Below are positions 63,335-64,000 of a stretch of DNA of 64,000 nt, piece by piece. The translations under genes and the position numbers were made by a program. Where the stretch lies: positions 124,001 to 188,000 of the forward strand of contig NZ_FUZQ01000003.1 of NCBI RefSeq assembly GCF_900167525.1, given 5' to 3'. Each line of letters starts with the position of its first letter. Position 1 is the first letter of the stretch. The notes below the pieces were generated by a model. It saw nothing but the letters and a program-made list of their open reading frames with translations. It was not told the DNA's origin and searched no databases. The DNA comes from Krasilnikoviella flava (GTDB taxonomy: Bacteria; Actinomycetota; Actinomycetes; Actinomycetales; Cellulomonadaceae).

Positions 63335-64000
63335 CACCGCCCGCCTCGACACCGGCGCGCCGGCCGCCCCCGGCGCCGTGACCGGCGAGCTCCCGCCCCT
63401 GCGCGCCGTCGGCGTGCACGCCGGCTACGGCGACCGCGCGGTGCTGCAGGGCGTCGACCTCGCCGTCACGGCCGGACGGATCACCACCGTCGTCGGGCCC
63501 AACGGCTGCGGCAAGTCCACGCTGCTGCGCACCCTCGGGCGCCTGCTGACCCCCACCGGGGGGCACGTCGAGCTGGGCGGCGACCGCGTCGCCGGGCTGC
63601 GGCCGCGCGAGCTCGCGCGGCGGCTCAGCATCCTGCCCCAGTCGCCCGTCGCGCCCGACGGCATGACCGTGCGCGACCTCGTCGAGCGCGGTCGGCACCC
63701 GCACCGGCCCTGGTACCGCCAGTGGTCCCCGGAGGACGTGCGGATCGCGAAGGAGGCGATGGAGTCCACCGGCGTCGCGGACCTCGCCGACCGCGCCCTC
63801 GACGAGCTCTCCGGCGGGCAGCGGCAGCGGGCGTGGATCGCGATGACGGTGGCGCAGCAGACCGACGTCGTGCTGCTCGACGAGCCCACCACCCACCTCG
63901 ACCTCGCGCACGCCGTCGACGTGCTCGACCTGGTGGTGCGGCTGCGCGCCGAGGGCCGCACGGTCGTCACGGTGCTGCACGACCTGGGTCTGGCCGCCCG
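63327..64000 (+). CDS. siderophore ABC importer ATP-binding protein (FecE/FepC type), 3' end outside the window
   Basis: The frame is open to the last base, about 224 codons seen. It starts with a GTG at 63327, preceded by GGAGG four bases upstream and overlapping the permease stop by eight bases. Walker A GPNGCGKST, the signature LSGGQRQRAWIAMTV, Walker B VVLLDEPTTHLD and the switch His in VLHDLGLAAR are all within the window. RGRHPHRPWYRQW is typical of the FepC/FecE group. It powers the two FecCD permeases. Confidence 0.92.
   Translation, partial: MADTARLDTGAPAAPGAVTGELPPLRAVGVHAGYGDRAVLQGVDLAVTAGRITTVVGPNGCGKSTLLRTLGRLLTPTGGHVELGGDRVAGLRPRELARRLSILPQSPVAPDGMTVRDLVERGRHPHRPWYRQWSPEDVRIAKEAMESTGVADLADRALDELSGGQRQRAWIAMTVAQQTDVVLLDEPTTHLDLAHAVDVLDLVVRLRAEGRTVVTVLHDLGLAA

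Overview
The window is about 74% G+C and very compact: almost no intergenic gap exceeds 250 bases, and many neighbouring genes overlap by 4 bases (ATGA or GTGA). Gene content points to an actinobacterium of the order Micrococcales. The signs are an ECF sigma factor with an RskA-type anti-sigma factor, Tat-exported lipoproteins, a DmdR/IdeR-type iron box, a deazaflavin-dependent nitroreductase-like protein and a divergent cytochrome bd. A Cellulosimicrobium/Isoptericola/Cellulomonas-like source is my inference, not a database result. I see no rRNA, tRNA, CRISPR array, prophage or insertion sequence.

Layout. 1-6.8 kb: tail of a 5'-3' exonuclease, a two-domain VOC protein, an MGT-type glycosyltransferase, phosphoenolpyruvate carboxylase, a chloramphenicol-acetyltransferase-like protein and a metallophosphoesterase. 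6.9-24.5 kb: a 16-kb minus-strand polysaccharide locus of twelve genes. From the promoter it reads: ABC importer (lipoprotein and two permeases), SDR reductase, two cytosolic heparinase II/III-type lyases, a YesL/DUF624 membrane protein, a Tat-exported SGNH esterase, a Tat-exported PL8 lyase, a Sec-exported PL6 lyase, a CE7 esterase and an MFS transporter. A divergent LacI regulator sits at its head, with a clear promoter and two related operators. The genes make a coherent route: extracellular endolytic lyases and de-esterification, import of oligouronides, cytosolic exolytic cleavage, then reduction of the unsaturated uronate. 24.5-26.8 kb: anti-sigma and sigma genes, a shrunken YceI gene and a COG4315 lipoprotein, driven by two divergent promoters of identical ECF type.

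26.8-35.3 kb: a PdxK/ThiD-type kinase, endonuclease IV, a LuxR/histidine-kinase pair, an ABC exporter, a Na+/H+ antiporter and a PadR regulator with a strong AT-rich operator. 35.3-42 kb: a PQQ-like propeller membrane protein, a small protein, a divergent cydAB pair and a NatAB-type exporter. 42-47.4 kb: a MerR/aldo-keto reductase operon, a deazaflavin-type protein, an AbiEi-like/DUF559 gene bracketed by two related hairpins, and a second two-component system. 47.5-50.7 kb: an MBL-fold protein, a YibE/F protein and a YdcZ-type transporter.

50.9-56.7 kb: a complete oligopeptide-type ABC importer whose two ATPases are fused in one chain, ending in a textbook intrinsic terminator. 56.8-59.2 kb: divergent genes for a secreted LVIVD-repeat protein and a DUF305 lipoprotein. 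59.2-64 kb: siderophore utilisation (ferric-siderophore reductase, binding protein, two FecCD permeases and the start of the ATPase) around one iron box.

A family of palindromic REP elements (GGTTGAGCCTGTCGAAACC type) occurs at least four times, two of them inside reading frames. A second hairpin family (arm core CGACGTAGCG) occurs twice, on both sides of the AbiEi-like gene.
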